Below are positions 18,357 through 31,320 of a stretch of DNA of 64,000 nt, in pieces. The position numbers were made by a program, and so were the translations under genes. The notes beneath the pieces were generated by a model that was not told the DNA's origin, did no database searches, and worked only from the letters and a program-made list of their open reading frames with translations. Positions within the stretch are counted from its first letter, which is position 1. The number at the start of each line of letters is the position of its first letter. The stretch covers positions 106,312 through 170,311 of the forward strand of contig NZ_KQ434754.1 in assembly GCF_001270745.1 (NCBI RefSeq). Reading direction: 5' to 3'. This DNA comes from Jiangella muralis (GTDB taxonomy: Bacteria; Actinomycetota; Actinomycetes; Jiangellales; Jiangellaceae).

Positions 18357-19277
18357 ATGGAGCTGGGCCTGGTCGGCCTCGGTCGCATGGGCGGCAACAT
18401 GCGCGAGCGGCTGCGACGCGCCGGCCACACGGTGGTGGGCTTCGACAACAACCCCGAGGTCAGCGACGTCGGCAGCCTGAAAGAGCTGGTCGAGCGGCTG
18501 TCCGCGCCACGTGCGGTGTGGGTCATGGTGCCGGCCGGCGAGCCGACCCGGGCCACGGTCCAGGAGCTGGGTGGGCTGCTCGACGCCGGCGACGTCGTCA
18601 TCGACGGTGGCAACTCCAGGTTCACCGACGACCGCGAACACGCCGACATCCTGGCCGGTCACGGCGTCGGCTACGTCGACTGCGGCGTGTCCGGCGGCAT
18701 CTGGGGCCTCGACGTCGGTTACGGCCTCATGGCCGGCGGCACGAAGGAGGACGTCGAGCGGCTGATGCCGATCTTCGACGCGCTGCGGCCTGAGGGCCCG
18801 CGCGACGAGGGCTTCGTCCACGCCGGCGGCGTCGGCGCTGGTCACTACGCCAAGATGGTGCACAACGGCATCGAGTACGGCCTCATGCAGGCCTACGGCG
18901 AGGGCTACGAGCTGCTCGCGGCCTCCGGCGTCGTCGACGACGTCCACGGCACGCTCAAGGCGTGGTCGCGAGGCACCGTCGTCCGCTCCTGGCTGCTCGA
19001 CCTCCTGGTCCGGGCGCTCGAGCAGGATCCCGCGCTGGCCGAGATCGAGGGCTACGTCGAAGACTCCGGCGAGGGCCGCTGGACGGTCGAGGAGTCCATC
19101 CGCAACTCCGTGCCGGCGCCGGTCATCACGGCCGCGCTGTTCGCCCGGTTCGAGTCCCGGCAGGACGACTCCCCGGCCATGAAGGCGGTGGCCGCGCTGC
19201 GCAACCAGTTCGGCGGCCACGCGGTCAAGGCGGCTGAGGCCGGGCCGACGTCCGGGACCGGCGACACCCGGGCCTGA
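18357..19277 (+). CDS. gnd: 6-phosphogluconate dehydrogenase (decarboxylating), short GndA-like type
   Basis: 306 residues. An NAD(P)-binding Rossmann motif [12 protein letters not shown] begins the protein, followed by [29 protein letters not shown] and [20 protein letters not shown], the catalytic lysine and His-Asn region. The short ~300-residue form is typical of the YqeC/Gnd enzymes of actinobacteria and Bacillus, often NAD-dependent. It oxidises 6-phosphogluconate to ribulose-5-phosphate in the cytoplasm. ATG 18357 has GGAAGGG 6 bases upstream; a GTG at 18336 with GGGGAGG upstream is an equally possible start adding 7 residues. Its place between dnaN and recF is conserved in actinobacteria. 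Confidence 0.9.
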   Translation: MELGLVGLGRMGGNMRERLRRAGHTVVGFDNNPEVSDVGSLKELVERLSAPRAVWVMVPAGEPTRATVQELGGLLDAGDVVIDGGNSRFTDDREHADILAGHGVGYVDCGVSGGIWGLDVGYGLMAGGTKEDVERLMPIFDALRPEGPRDEGFVHAGGVGAGHYAKMVHNGIEYGLMQAYGEGYELLAASGVVDDVHGTLKAWSRGTVVRSWLLDLLVRALEQDPALAEIEGYVEDSGEGRWTVEESIRNSVPAPVITAALFARFESRQDDSPAMKAVAALRNQFGGHAVKAAEAGPTSGTGDTRA

Positions 19278-19287
19278 CGGCTCGCGC

Positions 19288-20460
19288 ATGCACGTCGCCC
19301 ATCTGTCGCTGGCCGACTTCCGCTCCTACGCCACGGTCGAGCTGCCGCTCGAGCCCGGTGTCACGGCGTTCGTCGGCCCTAACGGTCACGGCAAGACCAA
19401 CCTGGTCGAGGCGCTGAACTATCTCGCCACACTGGGTAGCCACCGGGTCGCGCAGGATGCTCCCCTGGTCCGCCTCGGCGCCGAGCGGGCGGTCGTGCGC
19501 GGCAGCGTCGTCGAGACCATCGGCGGTGAGCCGCGCAGCACGCTGCTGGAGATCGAGATCACGCCGGGCAAGGCCAACCGCGCCCGGCTGAACCGGTCGC
19601 CGGTCCCCCGGCCGCGTGAGCTGCTCGGCGTGCTGACCACCGTGCTGTTCGCGCCCGAGGATCTCGCTCTGGTCAAGGGCGACCCGTCCGAGCGGCGCCG
19701 GTTCCTCGACGAGCTGCTGGTCGCTCGCGCGCCGCGGTTCGCCGGCGTCCGGTCCGACTACGACCGGGTGCTGAAGCAGCGCAATGCCCTGCTGAAGTCG
19801 GCTGGCGCGGCCATGCGGGCCAGCCGCGGTGGTGGGTCGTCGCGCGGGCCCGACCTCAGCACCCTGGATGTCTGGGACACCCACCTGGCGCAGGCCGGCG
19901 CTGAGTTGCTGGTCGCCCGCGTCGAGCTCGTCGAGGCGCTCCAGCCGCTGGTCACGAAGGCGTACGACGCGGTGGCCGGTGGTTCCGGCCCGTCGGGCGA
20001 CCGCGAGGCGCGGCTCACGTACAAGTCCTCGCTCGGCCCCGACGCCGAGCTGGCGTCGTCGCGCGACACGCTGGCGGCGGCGCTGCTCGAGGCGCTGGCC
20101 GGGGTCCGCCGCGACGAGCTGGACCGCGGCGTGTCACTGATCGGGCCGCACCGCGACGACCTCGTGCTGTCGCTCGGCCCGATGCCGGCGAAGGGGTACG
20201 CGAGCCACGGCGAGTCGTGGTCGTTCGCGCTGGCGCTGCGACTCGCCTCGTACGAGCTGTTGCGTTCTGCCGGCAGTGACCCCGTACTGGTCCTGGACGA
20301 CGTGTTCGCCGAGCTCGACACCGGCCGGCGCGACCGGCTGGCCGAGCTGACGGCGGGCGCCGAGCAGGTGCTGGTCACGGCCGCGGTGCCGGCCGACGTG
20401 CCGGCCGGGCTCACCGGCTCCAGGGTCGATGTGCTCGGCGGCGAGGTCCGGCGGGTCTAG
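19288..20460 (+). CDS. recF: DNA replication and repair protein RecF
   Basis: 390 residues. SMC-like ATPase with Walker [16 protein letters not shown] near residue 30, the RRRFLDELL segment, and signature/Walker B regions near the end ([13 protein letters not shown] and [16 protein letters not shown]). RecF loads RecA with RecOR at gaps. The TAG stop is part of a hairpin. The gene starts 10 bases after gnd. Confidence 0.95.
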   Translation: MHVAHLSLADFRSYATVELPLEPGVTAFVGPNGHGKTNLVEALNYLATLGSHRVAQDAPLVRLGAERAVVRGSVVETIGGEPRSTLLEIEITPGKANRARLNRSPVPRPRELLGVLTTVLFAPEDLALVKGDPSERRRFLDELLVARAPRFAGVRSDYDRVLKQRNALLKSAGAAMRASRGGGSSRGPDLSTLDVWDTHLAQAGAELLVARVELVEALQPLVTKAYDAVAGGSGPSGDREARLTYKSSLGPDAELASSRDTLAAALLEALAGVRRDELDRGVSLIGPHRDDLVLSLGPMPAKGYASHGESWSFALALRLASYELLRSAGSDPVLVLDDVFAELDTGRRDRLAELTAGAEQVLVTAAVPADVPAGLTGSRVDVLGGEVRRV

Positions 20461-20483
20461 GGTGTGTCCGGGAGACACACCCT
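20459..20483 (+). terminator. Hairpin overlapping the recF stop codon
   Basis: A perfect 10-base stem (20459-20468 with 20474-20483) closes a 5-base loop. It includes the last two bases of the recF TAG. No T-tract follows, so it may be an attenuator or mRNA end stabiliser rather than a strong terminator. Confidence 0.45.
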
Positions 20484-20518
20484 GGGTTGAGCTCTGGCGG
20501 GAGGGGTGACCGTGGTCC

Positions 20519-21136
20519 ATGAGTGACGACGACGATGTCACCGTTCCGGCGCCCGGCGTCGATCTGCCGGCGCCGGCCACGGACCCGGTCGGACCCGCCG
20601 ATGGTTTCACGTGGAACCCCGACGGCGAGGAACTGGCCCAGGCGCTGCTCGCGCGGGCGAAGGTGGCCGGGCGCCAGGGCCGCCGGGCACCGTCGCCCAA
20701 GAGCGGCCGTTCTGGCGGCAACAAGTGGAGGTCCCGCTACCGGGCGCCCGGAGCCGGCTGGAGCGGACCCGGCTCCGACGACCGCGACCCGCAGGCCGTG
20801 GGCTCGGCCGTCGACCGGCTGATCGGCGAGCACGGCTGGGCCGAGGACATCGCCGTACACGGCGCCGTCGCCCGCTGGGACCAGATCGTCGGGCCGGAGG
20901 TCGCGGCGCACGTCCAGCCGGAGCACTACGAGGACGGCGTGCTGACGGTCCGCGCCGACTCCACCGCGTGGGCGACGCAGGTCCGGCTGTTCGCGGCCGA
21001 GCTGGTCCGCCGGTTCAACGCCGACATCGGCGACGGCTCGGTCACCAGGGTCGATGTACGCGGACCGCAGGCACCGAGCTGGCGGCGCGGACCCCGGAGC
21101 GTGCCCGGACGCGGTCCGCGCGACACGTACGGCTGA
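20519..21136 (+). CDS. DUF721 (DciA-like) family protein
   Basis: 205 residues. A low-complexity N-terminal half rich in Pro, Gly, Arg and Lys is followed by the DUF721 domain (about residues 95-175), with VARWDQIVGPEVAAHVQPE and VRADSTAWATQVRLFAAELV. In other bacteria DUF721 proteins (DciA) bind and help load the replicative helicase DnaB. That role fits the position between recF and gyrB but is inferred. A parS site lies at codons 29-34 (GFTWNP). Confidence 0.85.
   Translation: MSDDDDVTVPAPGVDLPAPATDPVGPADGFTWNPDGEELAQALLARAKVAGRQGRRAPSPKSGRSGGNKWRSRYRAPGAGWSGPGSDDRDPQAVGSAVDRLIGEHGWAEDIAVHGAVARWDQIVGPEVAAHVQPEHYEDGVLTVRADSTAWATQVRLFAAELVRRFNADIGDGSVTRVDVRGPQAPSWRRGPRSVPGRGPRDTYG
20603..20618. 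other. parS: parS-type site inside the DUF721 gene
   Basis: GTTTCACGTGGAAC (20604-20617) matches the parS core at 13 of 14 positions. It is the only site on the dnaN-gyrA side of dnaA in this window. Confidence 0.75.
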
Positions 21137-21286
21137 CCGAAATCCGCCCATCCGCTCCGCGGCGCCAGACGGCCGTCAGCGTGGCCGAGGCTCCCGGCGC
21201 CGGTATGGGGACACATGCGAGGCGATCTACGCGGCTCCACCGGGCATTCAGGGCCGCAGAACGCGCATTCTGGTGTCGTCACAAGG

Positions 21287-21292
21287 TAGAAT
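21287..21292 (+). promoter_or_regulatory. Candidate -10 element for gyrBA
   Basis: TAGAAT matches five of six consensus positions and lies 98 bases before the gyrB start within a 253-base gap that holds no gene. No convincing -35 is seen. Confidence 0.3.
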
Positions 21293-21365
21293 GAGTGGTG
21301 TCCATCCAGGCCGCGCGGTCTCCTGGGCCTCTTATGCGGCCTGCAGGTGGCGCGGTGCGGCCTGA

Positions 21366-23390
<2,025 letters not shown>

Positions 23391-23515
23391 GCCCGGCGCG
23401 AGACGAACTCACCCGAGCAGGACATGAAACACAACGGGGTCGCAGACAACCGGAAGGCTGTCTCGCGCGTCATACCTGATGTGCGGCCGGCAGGTCGCAC
23501 CTGGAGGAACCACTC

Positions 23516-26061
<2,546 letters not shown>

Positions 26062-26065
<4 letters not shown>

Positions 26066-27108
26066 CGAGCAGCGGCGCGACCGGGCGTCCGGGGTCCAAC
26101 CAGGACGCGCGCAAGAAGAGCGCGCCTCCTGCGGACCGGCAGGACCAGCAGGCCAACGGCGCGAAGCCCGGGGCACCCGGTGACAACGGGTCGCCCAACG
26201 GGCAGCGCGACGCCGAACCCGCGGCCGACAACCGCCGTCAGCAGGATGGCGGGCAACAGCCGCGCGGTGCGGCTGCCGCCCGCGTCGCCACGCGCAACCG
26301 CTCGCGCGAGGACACCACGCCACGCTCCGGCGGCGACGCCACGCAGAACCCGTGGTCCCGGCCGGCCGAGCAGCCGGCCCAGAACGGTGGCCCGCAGAAC
26401 GGCAACGGCCAGCGCGGCGGGCAGCCGCAGGGCAACGGCAAGCGTTCCACCGGGCCGGGCTCGCCCAACGGTGGCCAGGCCGCCACGCCGAACGGGCCGG
26501 TGCCGCCGCCGTCGCTGATGGCCAAGCAGAACGCCGCCGCTCCGGCGGCGTTCCCGGCCGCCCCCGGCACGCCGCCCGGCCCCGTCCCGGCCGCGCCCGT
26601 GCCGCCGTCCGAGCTCCCCGCCGACACCCAGACCAGCCTCGAGGCGATCCCGCCGGCGACGCCGCGCACGTCCGGCTCGGCCAAGTCGGCTGCCGCCGCG
26701 GCAACGTCGCGCTCCACCAGCTCGCGCCGTCCCGGCCGGGTCCGCAAGGCCCGCCTCCGGTTGCTGCGGATCGACCCCTGGTCGGTCATGAAGACGGCGT
26801 TCCTGCTGTCGGTGGCGCTCGGCATCACGATGTTCGTCGCGGTCGCCGTGCTCTGGTCGGTTCTCGACGCCGCCGGGGTGTTCAGCTCGATCGACGAGAT
26901 CGTCACCGACATGACGGCCTCCGACAGCAACTCCGGCATCGACATCAACCAGTACGTCGAACTGTCCCGGGTGCTCGGCTTCACCACCCTCATCGCGGTG
27001 GTCGACGTCGTGCTGCTGACGGCGCTGGCCACGCTGGGTGCGTTCCTGTACAACCTCTCCGCCAGCCTGCTCGGCGGCCTCGAGCTGACCCTCGCCGAGG
27101 ACGACTGA
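26062..27108 (+). CDS. DUF3566 membrane protein
   Basis: 348 residues. The first ~225 residues are a disordered Pro/Gly/Gln/Asn-rich tail. The DUF3566 domain (about 230-348) has two transmembrane helices (around [20 protein letters not shown] and [20 protein letters not shown]), preceded by the family motif [12 protein letters not shown]. It follows gyrA in most actinobacteria; its function is unknown. The GTG start overlaps the gyrA stop, so it is coupled to gyrA. Confidence 0.9.
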
Positions 27109-27136
27109 TCCGGGCCTCGCGGCGGCGGTCAGCCGG

Positions 27137-27166
27137 TTTGGGTTGGCCGCCGACGGTGAGGTACGC
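27137..27166 (+). promoter_or_regulatory. Candidate tRNA-Ile promoter
   Basis: TTGGGT (27137-27142), 18 bases, TACGCT (27161-27166), ending 29 bases before the tRNA. Confidence 0.3.
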
Positions 27167-27195
27167 TGGCGCGGCGCACTCGGTGCGAGATCCCC

Positions 27196-27269
27196 GGGCC
27201 TATAGCTCAGACGGTTAGAGCGCTTCCCTGATAAGGAAGAGGTCACAGGTTCAAGTCCTGTTAGGCCCA
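27196..27269 (+). tRNA. tRNA-Ile (GAT anticodon)
   Basis: 74 bases. Acceptor GGGCCTA/TAGGCCC with discriminator A, D-arm AGCTCAGACGGTTAGAGC, anticodon loop CTGATAA on a CTTCC/GGAAG stem, and T-arm ACAGGTTCAAGTCCTGT. CCA is not encoded. Confidence 0.97.
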
Positions 27270-27281
27270 CCCCAGCTCAGC

Positions 27282-27311
27282 GGCCCTATCGATACCATCG
27301 GTAGGGCCTTT
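27282..27311 (+). terminator. Terminator of tRNA-Ile
   Basis: A 12-base stem (27282-27293 with 27297-27308, one G-U pair) on a 3-base loop, followed by TTT. It sits 12 bases after the tRNA. Confidence 0.75.
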
Positions 27312-27361
27312 CGCGTGTGCGTGCGGCACCAGGATGCGGCACGCACACGCGGCAGCCGGAG

Positions 27362-27964
27362 CTACTTGCGCACCACGTAGCGCAGGTGCAGCACGCCGGG
27401 GTCCTCCAGCGCGCGTACCAGGTCGAGTTCCGTGTGCTCGGCTGGGAGCCCATCGAACAGCCGCCGGCCCTGGCCGAGCAGCACCGGCCGGAGCTGGATG
27501 TCGATCATGTCGAGGACACCGGCCTTCAGTGCCTCTTGGCCGGTGTAGGCGCCGTGCATCATCACGTTCCGGTCCCCTGCGGCCTGCTTGGCCTGTTCCA
27601 CACAGGAGGCGATGCCATCGGTGACGTAGTGCACCCGCTCGTACGGGTTCTCTGCCGGCGGCTGGTGCGTCGGCACGAAGATCGGCACCCCGTGGTGGTG
27701 ATCGCCGCCCCAGTAGCCGGCGAAGTCCCCGGTCCGCTTCCCGGTGATCACGGCGCCGGTCGCCATGCTCTCGTCGAACACGAGTTGGCTGTTGGGATGC
27801 TTGGGACGGATGGCATCGTGCCCTTCCGCGCCGGGCTCGGCTCCGCCGCCGAGCCAGTTCATCAGCCGCATCCCATGGGTGCCCGCGGGGTTGTCGGCGT
27901 TGTCGTCCGGCCCGGTGATGAACCCGTCGAGCGACATTGCCATGGTCAGGAATACTTCAGACAT
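27362..27964 (-). CDS. Dihydrofolate reductase family protein (RibD C-terminal domain)
   Basis: 200 residues. The N-terminal strand FLTMAMSLDGFITGPDDNAD, VITGKRTGDFAGYWGGD, MMHGAYTGQEALKAGVLD and IQLRPVLLGQGRRLFDGL follow the RibD-C/YyaP-type fold, which binds NADPH. Stand-alone members are common accessory reductases of unknown substrate; true folate reduction is unlikely, since classic DHFR substrate residues are not evident. ATG 27964 with GAGGACGAGG upstream. Single-gene unit. Confidence 0.75.
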   Translation of the reverse strand: MSEVFLTMAMSLDGFITGPDDNADNPAGTHGMRLMNWLGGGAEPGAEGHDAIRPKHPNSQLVFDESMATGAVITGKRTGDFAGYWGGDHHHGVPIFVPTHQPPAENPYERVHYVTDGIASCVEQAKQAAGDRNVMMHGAYTGQEALKAGVLDMIDIQLRPVLLGQGRRLFDGLPAEHTELDLVRALEDPGVLHLRYVVRK

Positions 27965-28046
27965 GCCTCGTCCTCACTCTGGATCGTCCATGCTCAGGTG
28001 CTGACTGGGCGAGCCAGGAAAACTCATCGGCATCCCGGTAGGCTCG

Positions 28047-28403
28047 GTGCGCGTGAGGACGGTGTCGCGGCTGCTGGTGCTGGCCGCGTTGCTGCTCGGC
28101 ATCGTGCTGATGCACCACGTCGCCGGCGCCGGTCAGGCCGACGGGCATGAGGTGGCGGCCGCCGCCCACGCCGAGCATGAGGGCGAGCCGTCGCCGTCGG
28201 GGCATGGGCTCGCGCACCTGTGCCTGGCCGTCCTGACGGCAGCCGTGCTGGTGCTGGCCGGCCGGGTGCGGCCGGCCCGGCTCCCCGACGTCGCGCGGCG
28301 CGCCCGCGACGCCGTCGTGGCCGGGTGGACCCACTGGACGCGTCCGCCGCCTCGCCCGCACGGTGCCGCGCTGCTGACATCCCTGTGCGTCCTACGGACC
28401 TGA
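28047..28403 (+). CDS. Small membrane protein of the DUF6153 type
   Basis: 118 residues. Two hydrophobic helices (about residues 7-27 and 55-75) flank a His/Glu-rich loop (ADGHEVAAAAHAEHEGE), and the first contains MHHVAGAG. This matches small actinobacterial His-rich membrane proteins (DUF6153), which often sit beside DUF305 or copper genes. Starts at 28047 or 28053 are both possible; neither has a good ribosome site. A role in metal handling is suggested only by the histidines and the neighbour. Confidence 0.55.
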   Translation: MRVRTVSRLLVLAALLLGIVLMHHVAGAGQADGHEVAAAAHAEHEGEPSPSGHGLAHLCLAVLTAAVLVLAGRVRPARLPDVARRARDAVVAGWTHWTRPPPRPHGAALLTSLCVLRT

Positions 28404-28459
28404 CGGCCGGGGCATCTCCCCAGGCCACCCGTCCACGCACCCTCGAAGGGACCGCTCCC

Positions 28460-28990
28460 ATGCACCGCAGGCGCTTCGCGCTGCCCGCCCTCGCCCTCGT
28501 CATCCTTGCCGGCTGCGGCTCGTCCGGCGACGGCGACGAGTTCACCCCAGCGGACGTCGACTTCGCGCGGCAGATGATCCCGCACCACGCCCAGGCCGTC
28601 GAGATGGCCGCCATGCTTCCGGCCGACGGCGTCAGCCCGGAGCTGGTCGAGCTGGCCGCCGCCATCGCCGGCGCCCAGCAGCCGGAGATCGACCAGATGA
28701 CCGCGATGCTCGACCGCTGGGGCTTCGTGCCGCCGCCGCTGGAGGGCGGTCACGCCCACGAGATGGCCGGCATGCTCACCGAGGAGGACCTCGCCGCGCT
28801 GGACGCGGCCACTGGCGCCGAGTTCGAGCGGATGTGGCTGACCATGATGATCGATCACCACGAGGGCGCCATCGACATGGCCGAGACCCAGCTCGACGAC
28901 GGCGTCGATCCGGAGGCGCGCGAGCTGGCCGAGGAGATCGTCGACGCGCAGCAGGCCGAGATCATGCGGATGGAGCGGATGCTGGAGTGA
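28460..28990 (+). CDS. DUF305 lipoprotein, probable copper-associated
   Basis: 176 residues. Signal peptide with lipobox LAGC (Cys near residue 17), then a DUF305 four-helix domain with two HH motifs (RQMIPHHAQAVEMA and MMIDHHEGAIDMA) and many methionines. DUF305 proteins are exported, His/Met-rich and often linked to copper. ATG 28460 with GAAGGGA 9 bases upstream. It lies 56 bases downstream of the His-rich membrane protein, so the two may form one unit. Confidence 0.85.
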   Translation: MHRRRFALPALALVILAGCGSSGDGDEFTPADVDFARQMIPHHAQAVEMAAMLPADGVSPELVELAAAIAGAQQPEIDQMTAMLDRWGFVPPPLEGGHAHEMAGMLTEEDLAALDAATGAEFERMWLTMMIDHHEGAIDMAETQLDDGVDPEARELAEEIVDAQQAEIMRMERMLE

Positions 28991-29073
28991 CGCGATTCCG
29001 AGGTCGCCCTGCTGCCGCCGGGATCTCTGCGTTAATCTCACACGAGAGTCGAACCGTCTGGAGGCGGACCATC

Positions 29074-29214
29074 GTGTTCAACAAGAAGATCCTGTTCGGA
29101 GCGGTCGTGGCCGTGGTGGGGTACCTCGGTTACCGCCGTTACCAGTCCGGACGGGCCGAGCAGGACCTGTGGGCCGAGGCCACGGATCCGATCCCGCCCG
29201 CCGACCCGCGCTGA
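29074..29214 (+). CDS. DLW-39 family small protein
   Basis: 46 residues. One hydrophobic helix (ILFGAVVAVVGYLGY), a basic RRYQSGRAEQ and the family signature DLWAEATDP. These tiny proteins occur between gyrA and the tRNA-Ile/tRNA-Ala genes in many actinobacteria; function unknown. GTG 29074 is set by GGAGG 9 bases upstream. Confidence 0.8.
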   Translation: MFNKKILFGAVVAVVGYLGYRRYQSGRAEQDLWAEATDPIPPADPR

Positions 29215-29297
29215 TCCACCCACACTGACGGCCACGTGAGCCCTCCGCCCGATCGCGGCGAGGTCTCCGTGGCCGTTCGCTGTCCCGTCGACTTGAA

Positions 29298-29314
29298 GTT
29301 GACGTAGCGTCAAC
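29298..29314. promoter_or_regulatory. MerR-type operator in front of the TipA-like regulator
   Basis: GTTGACG-TAG-CGTCAAC is a perfect 7-base inverted repeat with a 3-base centre, ending 56 bases before the regulator start. Dyads of this TTGACGT/GCGTCAA form are usual for TipA/MerR autoregulation. Confidence 0.55.
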
Positions 29315-29370
29315 GGTTACCGTCGTGGACGGGTCGGAGATTCTGGTCCGGTGGACACACGGAACAGACG

Positions 29371-30132
29371 ATGAGCTGGTCGATCAACGAGGTGGCGCGG
29401 GCGTCCGGGGTGACGTCGCGGACGCTGCGGCACTACCACGCGATCGGGCTGCTCGAGCCGGCGTGGACGGCCGACGGTGGTCGGCGCCACTACGAGCAGG
29501 AGCAACTGCTGCGGTTGCAGCGCATTCTGCTGCTGCGCGAGCTCGGTCTCGGGCTGGAGGCCATCGGCGCGGCGCTCGCCGCACAGGACGCCGCCGCCGC
29601 CGTCGACGTGTTGCGGCGGCACCGCGCCTGGCTGCTGGCCGAGCGGGATCGGCTGGACCAGCTGGTCGCGACCGTGGAGTCCACCATGACCACCCTCGAG
29701 AAGGGAGGGATCATGGCGGCGAACGCGATGTTCGCGGGGTTCGAGCAGAACCCGTACGAAGAGGAGGCGCGCTCCCGCTGGGGCGACCTCGCTGTCGACG
29801 ACGCGACCGTCCGGATGCGTGGCTGGTCGGCGGAGCAGGCCGAGCGGGCGCGTTCGGGATTCGGCTCGGTGCTGGCCGCCCTGGCCGCTCTGCGTGCTGA
29901 CGGCGTCCCTGGAGACGACCCGCGGGCGCAGGAGGTCGTCGACGAGCACTACCGGTGGCTGTGCCTGTTCTGGACCCCGAACCGCGAGTCCTACCGCGGT
30001 CTCGCCGACCTCTACGTCGACGACGACCGCTTCCGCCAGACCGTCGGGCAGGGCGACGATGCCCTGGCCGAGTACGTCCGCGACGCGATGAGGGCCTACG
30101 CCGACACGCGTCTCGCCAAGGTTCGAGCATGA
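29371..30132 (+). CDS. MerR-family regulator with TipAS effector domain
   Basis: 253 residues. Winged helix-turn-helix at the N-terminus (INEVARASGVTSRTLRHYHA), a coiled-coil dimer helix (LLAERDRLDQLVATVEST, about 85-105), and an alpha-helical TipAS-type ligand domain (about 120-250, with MFAGFEQNPYEEEARSRWGD). TipA-like proteins sense thiopeptide or other amphipathic drugs and turn on their own promoter. A matching operator lies upstream. No efflux gene follows, so its target is probably itself or elsewhere. Confidence 0.82.
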   Translation: MSWSINEVARASGVTSRTLRHYHAIGLLEPAWTADGGRRHYEQEQLLRLQRILLLRELGLGLEAIGAALAAQDAAAAVDVLRRHRAWLLAERDRLDQLVATVESTMTTLEKGGIMAANAMFAGFEQNPYEEEARSRWGDLAVDDATVRMRGWSAEQAERARSGFGSVLAALAALRADGVPGDDPRAQEVVDEHYRWLCLFWTPNRESYRGLADLYVDDDRFRQTVGQGDDALAEYVRDAMRAYADTRLAKVRA

Positions 30133-30217
30133 ATTCGCTGTACAACGCGGTGACACGCTAGGGTTGACGGCGCGGTCCGGCCCCACGCCCTCGGCGTGGT
30201 GGCCGCTCCGCACCATC

Positions 30218-30293
30218 GGGGACGTAGCTCAATTGGCAGAGCACTGCCTTTGCAAGGCAGGGGTTAGGGGTTCGATTCCCCTCGTCTCCACCA
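30218..30293 (+). tRNA. tRNA-Ala (TGC anticodon)
   Basis: 76 bases including encoded CCA. Acceptor GGGGACG/CGTCTCC contains the G3-U70 pair that defines alanine tRNAs. The anticodon loop TTTGCAA is on a CTGCC/GGCAG stem, with T-arm AGGGGTTCGATTCCCCT. Confidence 0.97.
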
Positions 30294-30303
30294 ACCGTGC
30301 CGG

Positions 30304-30510
30304 CTACAGCCGCCGCGTCTCGCCGGGCCGCACCGTCGAGCCGACGATGCGCATCTCGTACTGGTCGGCGACGAAGGTGGTGTGCTGGTGGGCGCCCGTG
30401 TGGTCGTGCGCCGCGGCGTCGGCCGTCGTGTAGCGGATGAACTGCCGCCCGATCCAGCCGCAGTCGACGCATCGCCCCCGGTAGCGCAGCCGGCTTGGAG
30501 CCTGGGACAT
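30304..30510 (-). CDS. Small hypothetical protein with a CxxC motif
   Basis: 68 residues (MSQAPSRLRYRGRCVDCGWI at the N-terminus). One CVDC pair and several histidines in the centre (AHDHTGAHQHTT) could hold a metal, but only half of a zinc ribbon is present. The GTARG-type ending carries no known motif. It lies tail to tail with tRNA-Ala. Not recognised beyond this. Confidence 0.45.
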   Translation of the reverse strand: MSQAPSRLRYRGRCVDCGWIGRQFIRYTTADAAAHDHTGAHQHTTFVADQYEMRIVGSTVRPGETRRL

Positions 30511-30575
30511 GCCCGCAGAATATCCGGCGACAATGTACCGGGCGTCAGTAGCGACTACTGGTCTATCGTGACCCG

Positions 30576-31317
30576 GTGCTGCCCGACTCCGTCCTGCTGA
30601 GCCTGACCGGCCGGCCGCCCGCCGACGTCGGGACGGCACCGGCACGGCGCGACCGACCCCCGGCACTGGGCGTACTGGCGGCGCGAGCCGCTGGCGTACG
30701 CGTCGGGACTGCTACCGGCGGGGCCGGGACTGCGGGCGCCGCGCTGACATGGCGTCGTCGGCGCGACGGCGTACCTGGAGGACGTGGGCGCCACGCCGGC
30801 CGACCTGCGGACGGCGGCGCGGCAGCTGGGCGCGTGGCAGGCCGGCACCGCTGTGCCCGACGTCGAGTGGCTGGGCGGTCACCAGCTGGCGCAGCGGGTC
30901 GCGGTGTCCGAGCTCGACTGGTCGGCTGTCGACGCCGATGAGCGGGCCGAGCGGCTGTGGTCGCGACTGCATGAGCTGCTGGACCGGCTGGCCGCGCTGC
31001 CGCACGTGCTGTCCCACGGCGACGTCCATCCGGACAACCTGCGCGCCGACGGGCCGGACACCGTCGCGCTGGACTGGGGCACGCTGGGCGCCGCACCGGT
31101 CGGGGCCGACCTCGCGCACCTCATGCTGGCCGCGCGGACCGGCCTGCTGGACGACTACCTGGCCGGCGCCGCCGGCGGCGTCTCGCGCGCCGAGGTCGAG
31201 GCGGGCTGCCGGGCGACGCTGGTGCTGGTCGGCGCCAGCCGCGTGCACTGGATGCTCGCGACCGGCGCCGCCGTCCCGCCCGGCTACGTCGACTTCTTGT
31301 GGGCGCACCGGCCCTGA
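30576..31317 (+). pseudogene. Decayed aminoglycoside phosphotransferase (APH) family gene
   Basis: The C-terminal APH lobe is intact from GTG 30784 to 31317 (catalytic loop LSHGDVHPDNLRADG and metal site VALDWGTLGAAPVGADL). In the same frame upstream it reads HWAYWRREPLAYASGLLP then GPGLRAPR, a TGA stop at 30745-30747, and HGVVGATAYLED, as expected for a full-length APH with one nonsense codon. Before that, the frame is lost: a plausible start VLPDSVLLSLTGRP is in another frame and about 50-60 residues of the nucleotide-binding lobe are missing. So there is a deletion, a frameshift and a stop. A shortened protein from 30784 would lack the ATP lobe. Confidence 0.7.
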
Positions 31318-31320
31318 CGG

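Noticed and set aside
27196..30293. Integrated element between tRNA-Ile and tRNA-Ala
   Set aside because: No integrase, no direct repeat of a tRNA 3' end, and the intervening genes include the conserved DLW-39 gene.
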